NCBI GenBank assembly: GCA_023442845.1
Contig: JAEZXC010000033.1
Span: 1-14,716, forward strand
Direction: 5' to 3'
DNA from: Actinomycetes bacterium
GTDB lineage: Bacteria > Actinomycetota > Actinomycetes > Actinomycetales > Demequinaceae
Length of the DNA: 14,716 nucleotides
Part shown: positions 6,335 to 12,899 of the stretch, one piece after another
How positions within the stretch are numbered: position 1 is the first letter of the stretch
How the letters are laid out: every line of letters begins with the position of its first letter
Notes under the pieces: generated by a model
What the model was told of the DNA's origin: nothing
What the model saw: the letters and a program-made list of their open reading frames with translations, nothing else
Database searches by the model: none
Position numbers and translations under genes: made by a program

Positions 6335-6949
6335 CTAAACGGTAATTGCCCCGCTGGGGTCCCACGGCTGCTGCAACTGCCGCGCCGTGCGCGCCGCGTG
6401 TTCTACTCCGTAGTCACGGGCCACCATGTGCAAGGCCATATGGATGCCGGACGTCAGGCCACCCGACGTCACCACCCTGCCCTCGTCAACCCATCGCACG
6501 TCGCGCTCGATGTGGCCCACCTGACCGGTCGCGGACAGGAGGTCAAGGTCCTCCCAGTGAGTCGTCGCCCGTTTGCCTTCGAGTGCCCCGGCCTGCGCGA
6601 GCAGAAATGAGCCGGTACACACCGACGTGACGACGGTGGCCGCTCCGATGAGTGCGCGCACCGCGTGGCCGATCGCGGGATCTGCTATCGCCGCATCGAC
6701 GTCGATCGTGCCCGGCACGACAACGAGATCGACGTCACCGACGGCCTCGGCCCGCTCCAGTTTGGTGAGAGCCATTCCGCCAAACGCAACGACGTCTGCG
6801 CCGCCTGGGCTGACAAGCCGGACATCATATTGGGGAGCAAGTCCGTCACGCTCCGCCAAGCGAGATGCAGTGAGGAACACTTCGTACGGCCCACCGGCAT
6901 CGATGAGGTCGAAGCCGTCGAACACCAAGATCGCAACGCGTCGAGTCAT
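6335..6949 (-). CDS. DJ-1/PfpI family protein (isonitrile-hydratase-like)
   Basis: A 204-aa cytoplasmic protein of the class I glutamine amidotransferase-like fold. It begins MTRRVAILVFDGFDLIDAGG, with Asp17 in the position of the acidic residue of isonitrile hydratase. The nucleophile elbow is TVVTSVCTGSFLLAQAGAL, giving Cys111-Thr112, followed by ATTHW (130-132 THW), typical of the isonitrile hydratase and AraC-N-terminal GATase subgroup. There is no C-terminal AraC DNA-binding domain, so it is a free-standing enzyme. The substrate is not determined by sequence alone; isonitrile hydration, another Cys-dependent hydrolase or a glyoxalase-like role are alternatives. It faces the sigma-fusion gene tail to tail with only 10 bp between stops and no obvious terminator. 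TAGTGT lies 6 nt before its ATG (6956-6961), suggesting leaderless translation. Confidence 0.85.
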   Translation of the reverse strand: MTRRVAILVFDGFDLIDAGGPYEVFLTASRLAERDGLAPQYDVRLVSPGGADVVAFGGMALTKLERAEAVGDVDLVVVPGTIDVDAAIADPAIGHAVRALIGAATVVTSVCTGSFLLAQAGALEGKRATTHWEDLDLLSATGQVGHIERDVRWVDEGRVVTSGGLTSGIHMALHMVARDYGVEHAARTARQLQQPWDPSGAITV

Positions 6950-6955
6950 GCGGAC

Positions 6956-6961
6956 ACACTA
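6956..6961 (-). promoter_or_regulatory. Putative -10 element for the DJ-1/PfpI gene
   Basis: The minus strand reads TAGTGT, GTCCGC, ATG. The spacing fits a leaderless start and no Shine-Dalgarno is present. No convincing -35 was seen. Confidence 0.35.
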
Positions 6962-7010
6962 CGGCGGCGCAAGGGTGCCTGTCCGGGCGAAAGTGATCCC
7001 ACATGCGCCA

Positions 7011-7069
7011 ACGCGCGGCCTCCTCGCCCCGGCTCGTCAGGTGAGCCTGGTAGCGAAGCGGCCGCGCGT
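7011..7069. terminator. Inverted repeat downstream of nrdB, possible terminator
   Basis: Perfect 10-bp arms ACGCGCGGCC (7011-7020) and GGCCGCGCGT (7060-7069) enclose an inner small stem GGCTC/GAGCC (7031-7035, 7043-7047). The structure begins 32 bp past the nrdB stop on the minus strand. It has no T-tract and a long loop, so it could be a terminator, an RNA-processing structure or a protein-binding inverted repeat. The rest of the 150-bp gap holds nothing else recognised apart from the DJ-1 upstream region. Confidence 0.4.
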
Positions 7070-7100
7070 TGTGCGGGGAGACGCCGTCAATAAACGGTCG

Positions 7101-8093
7101 TCAGGCCTTCTTGGCTGTGGCCTGCGCGTTCACCTCGTATGAGGTGTTTGTGGCCTCGAAGAAGTTCACCAACTGGAGGGTGTCATTCGCGGTCGCCATC
7201 CACTTTGCAGGGTTCGACACGTTGAACTGCGGCTCGAAGCCGAGCTCCTCGAGGCGGCGGTCCGTGAGGTAGCGGACGTACTGGTTGACGTAATCCGCGT
7301 TGAGGCCGAGGATGCCGCGGGGGAACATGTCGCGGTTGTACGCCTCTTCCATGTCGACGGCGCTGAGGATCATCTGACGAATCTCTTCGGCGAACTCTGG
7401 TTCCTGAAGATCCTCATTTTCCTCGAGCACCGTGAGGATGAGGTTGATTCCAAACTGCAAGTGCAGCGACTCGTCGCGGATGATCCAGTCCATGAGCGAA
7501 CCGAAGTTGCGAAGCAGGTTCCGCTGGCGGAAGCTAAGCGCCACCATGAAGCCCGAGTAGAACCAGATGCCCTCAAGGATGATGTTGTACGCAACGAGGT
7601 TGCGGATGAAGTCCTTCTTGCCCTCAGTGGTCTTGATATCGAGAGTGTCTTCAGTCATCCGCTTGATGTACTTGACCTCGAACGCCTCCTTGGCGGCCAT
7701 CGAGGGCACCTCAATGTGGTTGTTGTACGCGGCTTCACGGTCGATCGGGAACGTCTCGAGGATGTACTCGAACGACATCGTGTGGTTGGCCTCCTCCCAC
7801 ATCTGCTTGGCCAAGTACAGATGGCACTCGGGAGCATTGATGTAGGGGTAGACGCCGAACGCAAGCGCCTTGTTGACAAGCAACTCGTTCGGATTGAAGT
7901 ACGACACGAGGTGCACAAGCGCGTGCTTCTCGTCGTCCGTCATCTTCTTGAAGTCGGCAAGGTCCTCACCGAGCTGAATCTCGTTGGGGAACCACGTGTT
8001 TGCCACCGCCTGGTCGTACAAGTCCATCGCCCACTTGTACGTGACCGGCTTGAGGAGCAATCCGTCCTGAACACCAGAGCCGAGAATGGCCAT
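7101..8093 (-). CDS. nrdB: Ribonucleotide reductase class Ic-type beta subunit
   Basis: Small (radical-generating) subunit of class I ribonucleotide reductase, 330 aa. Metal ligands, numbered from the second Met: Glu70, Glu101, His104, Glu174, Glu208, His211. The position of the radical Tyr (E. coli Tyr122) is Phe108 in EEANHTMSFEY, and the first ligand is Glu (PNELL) rather than Asp. This Phe plus Glu pattern, and the F-x-Y arrangement (Tyr110), match the Chlamydia trachomatis class Ic enzyme (Phe127, Glu89, Tyr129), which uses a Mn/Fe cofactor. Downstream FYSGFMVALSFRQRN, IRDESLHLQFG and PRGILGLNADYV also resemble that group. Tyr319 near the C-terminus is the expected radical-transfer residue. 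Two ATGs are adjacent (8096 and 8093); GAAGG is 5 nt from the second and only 2 nt from the first, so 8093 is preferred. It follows nrdA by about 40 bp and is cotranscribed with it. Confidence 0.93.
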   Translation of the reverse strand: MAILGSGVQDGLLLKPVTYKWAMDLYDQAVANTWFPNEIQLGEDLADFKKMTDDEKHALVHLVSYFNPNELLVNKALAFGVYPYINAPECHLYLAKQMWEEANHTMSFEYILETFPIDREAAYNNHIEVPSMAAKEAFEVKYIKRMTEDTLDIKTTEGKKDFIRNLVAYNIILEGIWFYSGFMVALSFRQRNLLRNFGSLMDWIIRDESLHLQFGINLILTVLEENEDLQEPEFAEEIRQMILSAVDMEEAYNRDMFPRGILGLNADYVNQYVRYLTDRRLEELGFEPQFNVSNPAKWMATANDTLQLVNFFEATNTSYEVNAQATAKKA

Positions 8094-8098
8094 CATTG

Positions 8099-8103
8099 CC
8101 TTC
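8099..8103 (-). promoter_or_regulatory. nrdB ribosome-binding site
   Basis: GAAGG within GAAAGAAGGC on the minus strand lies 5 nt before the ATG at 8093. It decides between two neighbouring Met codons in favour of the second. Confidence 0.6.
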
Positions 8104-8134
8104 TTTCTGTCGAATCGTTACGCGGTCGACGCGA

Positions 8135-11056
8135 CTACTGGCAGGACTCGCACTGGAGGCGCTCCATCGGGTCAACCGGGCATGCCACCCCGTCGATCAT
8201 CTCGGTGTCGCCATCAGGCGAGGTCACGGTCGAGCCGATCACCTCGAGGACGGTTGCACCCACGGGTGCGTCCGTCGCTAATTCATCCGAGATCTCCGTG
8301 ACAGCCTGGTCGACCGCCTCCTGAGCCTCGGGAGCTGGGTTGGTCTCCGGCAGCGATGTCGGAGGCAGTTGGGGCTGCTCGATGGGGGCAGGGGCGAGAG
8401 CCTGTGCCGCCAGTGCCGACATCACGGTTGCTGGAGCCACGGAAATTGAACGCGTCGTAGCCGGCGCCTCTGCAGGGGCTTCGGTCTCGGTTGATTCCGT
8501 TGCCACTTCAGCGGAGACCGGTGCGGCAGCGCCGAATCCCTTCTTGGCGCCTCCGAAGCCGCCGAAGCCACGCTTGGCCGGAGCCGCTGCACCCGTGGGC
8601 TTCGAAGCAACACCTGCTCCCGCGGCGGTGCCGTGGGTGGTGAGACGCTCGGTCTTGTTGACGCGCACCGTCGACTGCTCAGCGGTGTGGCGCGGCTTCA
8701 CGTGGAGGTAGTACGTGGTCTTCACGCCTCGCTCCCATGCGGCCTGGTACAGCGCCATCATGTTGTCGACGTCGCGGTCCTCAAGGTAGATGTTGCGGCT
8801 GATCGCCTGGTCGATCCACTTCTGCGCACGCGCAGCCACCTCAATGAAGGCGTACGGCGACAGTTGGAACGAGGTCTTGTAGACCTCCTTGAGATGGTCC
8901 GGCACCCCGTCAACGAGTGACAGGTCACCTTGCACCGCGAGAAGCTCATCCTTGACCTGCTCCCACAAACCGAGCTCCTGCAGGTCACGCACAAGGTTGG
9001 TGTTGACCTCGAGGAACTTTCCAGACGAGGTTGCGCGCGAGAAGATCTGCGAGAACTGCGGGTCGAAGCCAGGCGTCGTGCCGGCGACAAGACCGATCGA
9101 CGCGGTGGGCGCGACTGCCATCAGAGTGGCGTTACGCATGCCGCCCTTGACCTTCTCGCGCAACGCGTCCCAATCAAGGCGCGTGGTGCGGTTGACGGCC
9201 ACGGGCACGCCGCGGTCCTTCTCGACGCGGTCGATGGTGTCGAACGGCACGAGGCCCTGCGACCAGCCCGAACCTTCGAAGTTCGTGTACGAACCACGCT
9301 CACGAGCAAGATCGGCCGACTCGTCGATCGCGTGGTACGAGATGAACTCCATGATCTCGTCGATGAGGTCGTAGGCCTCCTCCGACTCGTACGCAAGCCC
9401 CATCTTCTCGGTCATGTCAGTGAAGCCCATGACACCAAGGCCAATCGCGCGGTTCTCGCGGTTCGCGTGCTCCGACTCGGGCACGGACGACAGCGTGATG
9501 TCAACGAGGTTGTCGAGCTGACGAACGGCAAGGCGAGCCGACGTGCGCATGCGCTCCCAGTCGATCTTGCCGTCGATGTAGTGAGCCGACAGGTTGATCG
9601 ACGCGAGGTTGCAGACCGCGATGTTCTCGCGGTCCTGCGGCAAGCAGATCTCGGTGCAGAGGTTGGACAAGTGAATGGTGCCCGTGTTCGTGTTGAGGGC
9701 ACGCAGGTTGATCGTGTCCTTCCACGTCAGCCACGGGTGCGACGTGGTCTGCAGCATGATGAGGATCGACTTGTACTGCTCGCGAGCACGCATCTTCTTG
9801 AAGGTGCGCATCTTGCCGCTTTCGGCCAGCGCAATGTACTCCGCGTAGCGCTTGGAGAACTCCGAGCCGACGAGCTCGACGAGGTCGGGTGCCTCAGCCG
9901 GGTCGAAGAGGTACCAGTCGTCATCGTTCTGGACGCGCTTCATGAACTCATCGGAGATCCACACTGCGGTGTTGGCGGTACGCGTACGGCGGTACGGGTC
10001 ACCGGAGTTCTGACGCAAGTCGAGGAACTGCGGGAAGTCCATGTGCCAGTTCTCCATGTAAAAGCACAGAGCACCGAACTTCTTGCCGCCACGGGACACG
10101 GCGCGCAGCGTCGAGTCGATCGTGTGCATGAACGGGATGGGGCCGGTGGACGTCGTGTTGTTCGACTTGATGGGCGAACCCTCGGAGCGCAGCTTGGTGA
10201 CGGACAGGCCGATGCCACCGGTTCCCTTGGTGAGCCACATGACATCGCCCACTGTCTTGGCGATGTGGTCCATGTCGTCTTCCATCTGCATGACAAAGCA
10301 GTTGGACAGTTGCGGGTAGGACGTTCCCGCGTTCACGAGCGTCGAGCCAGCAGGCAGGTAGTCGAGGTTCGAGATCTTGTCGTAGAACTGCAGCGCGGCA
10401 CCCGTGGGGTCGGCCTCGTTGAGCGACAGACCCATCGACACGCGCATCCAGAAGTACTGCGGGACCTCAAGAGCTTTACCGTGACGGTCGGTAATCATGT
10501 ACCGGTTACGCATCGTGATGGTGCCGATGTACTTCAGCTTGTCGTCGCGCTGGTGGTCGATGGCCGCAGCGAGGGCATCGAGGTCAAAGTGCGTGACGAG
10601 GCGCTCGTCGAGCAGGCCCTCTTCAACGGCGTCACGGATGTAGCCCGGGAAGCGCGCCTGGTGAAGCAGTGCCAGCTCAAGGTCGGTGTCGAAGCCACCG
10701 AGGACGCGCTTGTAAATGACCTTGCGGAGCAGACGCGCTGCCACCTTGTCGAAGTTGGGGTCGTCCTTCACGTTTTGGACGGCAACACCGATCGCAGCCT
10801 CGTCGAGCTGCTCGGTGGTGATGCCATCAAAGAGCGTGATGGCAAGTTCCGACGCCACCTGGGTCGTGATGGAGATTTGGTCGGGAAGGCCCGCAGCGGC
10901 CTTCTCAATCGCCTTGTTGATTCGGTCCGCGTTGTATGGCTCGCGCGTCCCGTCACGTTTGGTGACGTGAATCCCGCTGCGCTGCGGGTTGGCGTCGGCG
11001 ACAGCTGCGGCAACGTCGTCATTGACATCAACCGCGTTGTTCTCCGTGATCGTCAC
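8135..11056 (-). CDS. nrdA: Ribonucleotide reductase class I alpha subunit with extended tail
   Basis: Catalytic subunit reducing ribonucleotides to deoxyribonucleotides, 973 aa from a GTG at 11056. An ATP-cone lies at about residues 28-118 (IHVTKRDGTREPYNADRINKAI). Catalytic residues: Cys253 (SNCFV) and Cys482 (AVCNLASINL) as the redox pair, Asn465-Leu-Cys467-Thr-Glu469 as the thiyl-radical triad, and Tyr782-Tyr783 (KTTYYLHVKPRH) for radical transfer. The C-terminal CESCQ (Cys969, Cys972) is the shuttle to thioredoxin or glutaredoxin. Between the barrel end (~790) and this CxxC lies an unusually long, low-complexity tail of ~175 residues with RGFGGFGGAKKGFG and many Ala/Pro/Glu. The frame is open to 11107, but GAAGGAG sits 4 nt before the GTG at 11056, fixing the start there. 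It forms an operon with nrdB, and no nrdH or nrdI is nearby, as expected for class Ic rather than Ib. NrdR boxes lie upstream. Confidence 0.95.
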   Translation of the reverse strand: MTITENNAVDVNDDVAAAVADANPQRSGIHVTKRDGTREPYNADRINKAIEKAAAGLPDQISITTQVASELAITLFDGITTEQLDEAAIGVAVQNVKDDPNFDKVAARLLRKVIYKRVLGGFDTDLELALLHQARFPGYIRDAVEEGLLDERLVTHFDLDALAAAIDHQRDDKLKYIGTITMRNRYMITDRHGKALEVPQYFWMRVSMGLSLNEADPTGAALQFYDKISNLDYLPAGSTLVNAGTSYPQLSNCFVMQMEDDMDHIAKTVGDVMWLTKGTGGIGLSVTKLRSEGSPIKSNNTTSTGPIPFMHTIDSTLRAVSRGGKKFGALCFYMENWHMDFPQFLDLRQNSGDPYRRTRTANTAVWISDEFMKRVQNDDDWYLFDPAEAPDLVELVGSEFSKRYAEYIALAESGKMRTFKKMRAREQYKSILIMLQTTSHPWLTWKDTINLRALNTNTGTIHLSNLCTEICLPQDRENIAVCNLASINLSAHYIDGKIDWERMRTSARLAVRQLDNLVDITLSSVPESEHANRENRAIGLGVMGFTDMTEKMGLAYESEEAYDLIDEIMEFISYHAIDESADLARERGSYTNFEGSGWSQGLVPFDTIDRVEKDRGVPVAVNRTTRLDWDALREKVKGGMRNATLMAVAPTASIGLVAGTTPGFDPQFSQIFSRATSSGKFLEVNTNLVRDLQELGLWEQVKDELLAVQGDLSLVDGVPDHLKEVYKTSFQLSPYAFIEVAARAQKWIDQAISRNIYLEDRDVDNMMALYQAAWERGVKTTYYLHVKPRHTAEQSTVRVNKTERLTTHGTAAGAGVASKPTGAAAPAKRGFGGFGGAKKGFGAAAPVSAEVATESTETEAPAEAPATTRSISVAPATVMSALAAQALAPAPIEQPQLPPTSLPETNPAPEAQEAVDQAVTEISDELATDAPVGATVLEVIGSTVTSPDGDTEMIDGVACPVDPMERLQCESCQ

Positions 11057-11060
11057 GATG

Positions 11061-11067
11061 CTCCTTC
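11061..11067 (-). promoter_or_regulatory. nrdA ribosome-binding site
   Basis: GAAGGAG on the minus strand, 4 nt (CATC) before a GTG codon. It is the strongest Shine-Dalgarno in the window and shows that nrdA starts at GTG 11056 rather than at the upstream GTG at 11107. Confidence 0.8.
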
Positions 11068-11203
11068 GAGGACAGTGGCCCGGGGGCCGGAAGGGGTGGG
11101 ACCGCACTTTCGTGGGGTTCTTGCTGGGGATTCTTGTGGTCCTGACCGCGCGGGCTGGTTGCGGGGGTCGTGGTCACCCGCAACCTGCCCGAGCGCTGGT
11201 TCG

Positions 11204-11232
11204 ACGGTACAACTTTTCCGATGACAATGCAA
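11204..11232 (-). promoter_or_regulatory. Candidate nrdAB promoter
   Basis: On the minus strand TTGCAT (11227-11232), a 17-bp spacer and TACCGT (11204-11209) fit a housekeeping promoter. The transcript would carry a leader of about 140 nt before nrdA. The two NrdR boxes lie just upstream of the -35. A promoter overlapping the boxes themselves (CATATGTAGT region) cannot be excluded. Confidence 0.4.
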
Positions 11233-11239
11233 CGCGAAA

Positions 11240-11255
11240 CCACTACATATGGAGG
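11240..11255. promoter_or_regulatory. NrdR box, promoter-proximal (degenerate)
   Basis: CCACTACATATGGAGG matches the left half CCACTA and the AT-rich centre of the 16-bp NrdR operator; the right half is degenerate. It starts exactly 32 bp from the second box, three helical turns, the arrangement established for paired NrdR boxes. Confidence 0.65.
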
Positions 11256-11271
11256 GCGCGTCGACCGCCCA

Positions 11272-11287
11272 CCACTAGATGTAGTGG
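11272..11287. promoter_or_regulatory. NrdR box, promoter-distal (perfect palindrome arms)
   Basis: CCACTAGATGTAGTGG has perfect CCACTA/TAGTGG arms around a 4-nt centre and extends to ACCACTAGATGTAGTGGT. It closely resembles the NrdR consensus (ACACTATATATAGTGT type). NrdR is the nucleotide-sensing ATP-cone/zinc repressor of ribonucleotide reductase genes, so nrdAB here is predicted to be repressed when dATP is high. Confidence 0.8.
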
Positions 11288-11313
11288 TCCTGTGCAGGAA
11301 ACTGTGAGCAGCG

Positions 11314-11322
11314 TGTGGACAA
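11314..11322 (-). promoter_or_regulatory. DnaA box upstream of nrdAB
   Basis: TGTGGACAA on the plus strand is TTGTCCACA on the minus strand, a full match to the actinobacterial DnaA-box consensus. It lies 27 bp beyond the distal NrdR box. DnaA control of nrdAB is established in E. coli, so a regulatory role is plausible. Confidence 0.5.
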
Positions 11323-11334
11323 CTCGGCGTGTCG

Positions 11335-11343
11335 TGTGGACGA
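11335..11343 (-). promoter_or_regulatory. Second DnaA-box-like site
   Basis: TGTGGACGA differs from the first DnaA box by one base and lies exactly 21 bp from it (two helical turns) in the same orientation. The pairing makes chance less likely, but with no dnaA gene nearby this is a promoter-associated site rather than an origin. Confidence 0.4.
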
Positions 11344-11428
11344 ACCACGAAGACCTGTTAACACTTCTCCTCCTGCGGTGGAAAGGACACGTCTATCGTC
11401 TCGCGAGGGTCTGACATGGGCTCTGACT

Positions 11429-11457
11429 TTGCCTCACGCCCACAGTCGCGCCACACT
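11429..11457 (+). promoter_or_regulatory. Promoter of the lipoprotein gene
   Basis: TTGCCT (11429-11434), a 17-bp spacer and CACACT (11452-11457), then 6 nt to GTG at 11464. The geometry fits a leaderless message starting at the GTG and is part of the reason for choosing that start codon. Confidence 0.45.
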
Positions 11458-11463
11458 AGGCGC

Positions 11464-11985
11464 GTGAAACGTGTCGCCTCTGTCGCGCTTGCCGCGGCCC
11501 TCCTTGTATCCGCCTGCTCCAACACGGGTGGATCGGACGCCTCAGCCGCACCGGGTAAGCCCAAGGACTTCTGCCACGCCATGCAAGCCGCAGCGAAGGC
11601 CGCCCCGCCCGCAGCCGACGCCCTCGACACCCTTTTCACCACGATCGAAGGCATGGCCCAAGGCGCGTCCGAAGGCGATATCGAGAACCTCCACAACGCA
11701 GGGACGACGTCGGAAGAAGCGTCGAATGCCTACATCGCCACCCTCGACGCCGCACAAGAACTCGCCGACGGCACCATCGCCGATGACCTCGGGGTCCTGT
11801 CTGACTATTGGACCCTCTACGCCGTCGGCATGGCCCAGATCGCGGCGAACGCAAACTCGTACGGCAAGCTCATCGACCAGACGCAGGCCCTCGCAACGGC
11901 GGAGACCACGTCAACGGTCGTGGCAGAGCAGCCAGCGGCGCAGAAGCGGATCAACGACGCCTACCTCGCTCAGTGCGCCGGATAA
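11464..11985 (+). CDS. Putative secreted lipoprotein, function unknown
   Basis: From the GTG at 11464, 173 aa. Residues 1-17 are a classic lipoprotein signal (VKRVASVALAAALLVSA) with lipobox LVSAC; Cys18 would be lipidated and the protein anchored outside the membrane. The mature part is Ala-rich and mostly helical, with one Cys near each end (Cys37 in DFCHAM and Cys171 in AQCAG) that may form a disulfide. I do not recognise a family. An ATG at 11416 with GAGGG 6 nt upstream would add 16 residues (ending HTRR) and is the alternative start; the GTG is preferred because it gives a normal short n-region and sits 6 nt after a promoter-like -10. A small membrane protein gene follows 10 nt after the stop, so the two are probably cotranscribed. 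Confidence 0.75.
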   Translation: MKRVASVALAAALLVSACSNTGGSDASAAPGKPKDFCHAMQAAAKAAPPAADALDTLFTTIEGMAQGASEGDIENLHNAGTTSEEASNAYIATLDAAQELADGTIADDLGVLSDYWTLYAVGMAQIAANANSYGKLIDQTQALATAETTSTVVAEQPAAQKRINDAYLAQCAG

Positions 11986-11995
11986 GTAGCGCGGC

Positions 11996-12196
11996 ATGAA
12001 GCTCTTCTTCCGCGACGTGGCGTTAGTCGTTGCCGTCCTCGTCGCACTCGCGCTCGTCTTTGCGGCGATCGGTCGCACGTTGCCACTGAGCAGCTACCTC
12101 GCTGGAGGAAGCGTCGGCATCGTAGCGGCGGCAGCCCGCACGCTACGGCGTCGGCTCGAAGCGCAAGAGCGCGACCGCAACTACCGCAACCGCTAG
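11996..12196 (+). CDS. Small two-TM membrane protein, unknown
   Basis: A 66-aa protein with two hydrophobic segments (about residues 8-26, ALVVAVLVALALVFAAIG, and 31-47) and a strongly basic C-terminal tail rich in Arg (RTLRRRLEAQERDRNYRNR) that should lie in the cytoplasm. No family recognised. It begins 10 nt after the lipoprotein gene, with only a weak Shine-Dalgarno, so it is likely part of that transcript. Its stop codon is interlocked with that of upp on the other strand through the palindrome CTAG (12193-12196). Confidence 0.6.
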   Translation: MKLFFRDVALVVAVLVALALVFAAIGRTLPLSSYLAGGSVGIVAAAARTLRRRLEAQERDRNYRNR

Positions 12197-12828
12197 ACGA
12201 TGCCGTAGAGGCGGTCCCCAGCGTCGCCCAGGCCCGGCACGATGTAGCCGACGTCGTTCAGCTTCTCGTCAACGCACGCGACCACAACAGATACGTCGGC
12301 GCGATCGCCCACGGCCTGGCGGACATGCTCGATGCCCTCGGGCGCGGCAAGCAGACACACGCACGTCACATCGGTCGCCCCGCGCTCAAGCACATACTCA
12401 ATCGCGGCGACAAGAGAGCCACCCGTGGCGAGCATCGGGTCGAGGACAAAAACTTGGCGCCCCGTCAGGTCATCCGGTAGGCGGTTGGCGTAGGTGACGG
12501 CCTCAAGCGTCTCCTCATCCCGCAGCAGCCCCAGGAAGCCCACCTCCGCGCTGGGCAGCAACCGTGTCATGCCGTCGAGCATGCCGAGACCTGCGCGCAG
12601 AATCGGCACGATGATCGGGGTCGGGTTCGCAATGCGAGTACCCACGGTGGTCGTCAGCGGCGTCTCAACCGGCCGCTCCTCCACACGCACGTGCCGCGTC
12701 GCCTCATAGGCCAACAAGGTGACGAGTTCATCGACCAGCAGTCGGAAGGTAGGCGATGGTGTGTTCTTGTCCCGCAAGACGGTGACTTTGTGGTCAATGA
12801 GCGGGTGATCGGCGACGTGCAGGTGCAT
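12193..12828 (-). CDS. upp: Uracil phosphoribosyltransferase
   Basis: Pyrimidine salvage enzyme making UMP from uracil and PRPP, 211 aa, the usual length. It begins MHLHVADHPLIDHKVTVLRD, with the conserved VPILRAGLGM at 74-83, the PRPP-binding loop LDPMLATGGS at 129-138 and the C-terminal uracil-binding segment GYIVPGLGDAGDRLYGI at 194-210. A seven-codon upstream extension to a GTG at 12849 is possible, but the ATG at 12828 matches the family start and has TACCGT 7 nt before it, fitting a leaderless message. It is divergent from tadA with 71 bp between starts, and converges on the small membrane protein gene with a 4-bp stop overlap. Confidence 0.96.
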   Translation of the reverse strand: MHLHVADHPLIDHKVTVLRDKNTPSPTFRLLVDELVTLLAYEATRHVRVEERPVETPLTTTVGTRIANPTPIIVPILRAGLGMLDGMTRLLPSAEVGFLGLLRDEETLEAVTYANRLPDDLTGRQVFVLDPMLATGGSLVAAIEYVLERGATDVTCVCLLAAPEGIEHVRQAVGDRADVSVVVACVDEKLNDVGYIVPGLGDAGDRLYGIV

Positions 12829-12835
12829 GACTGAC

Positions 12836-12841
12836 ACGGTA
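12836..12841 (-). promoter_or_regulatory. Putative -10 element for upp
   Basis: The minus strand reads TACCGT, GTCAGTC, ATG. TAnnnT at 7 nt and the absence of a Shine-Dalgarno point to leaderless upp mRNA. No good -35 was found. Confidence 0.35.
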
Positions 12842-12886
12842 CAGCGCACGAGGGGCCTACGGGAGGTTCCCCAGTCCCACGTCGAC

Positions 12887-12892
12887 TAGGTT
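12887..12892 (+). promoter_or_regulatory. Putative -10 element for tadA
   Basis: TAGGTT, GACTCGC, then ATG at 12900. The same geometry as for upp, on the other strand of the same 71-bp divergent gap. No good -35 was found. Confidence 0.35.
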
Positions 12893-12899
12893 GACTCGC

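Noticed and set aside
6349..6359. CCCC-GCT-GGGG as a terminator between the sigma fusion and the DJ-1 gene
   Set aside because: It is a 4-bp stem inside the last codons of the DJ-1 gene with a 3-nt loop and no T-tract.
7101..8093. R2lox-type ligand-binding oxidase instead of NrdB
   Set aside because: It sits in an operon with a full nrdA and keeps the C-terminal radical-transfer Tyr, which R2lox proteins do not need.
8930..11224. A 764-codon open frame on the plus strand opposite nrdA
   Set aside because: It is the antisense shadow of nrdA in high-GC DNA; composition is rich in Val, Arg and His with no domain, while the minus strand has all ribonucleotide reductase motifs.
11300..11345. Chromosomal origin from the DnaA boxes
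   Set aside because: Only two boxes are present, with no AT-rich unwinding region and no dnaA or dnaN nearby; a promoter-regulatory role fits better.
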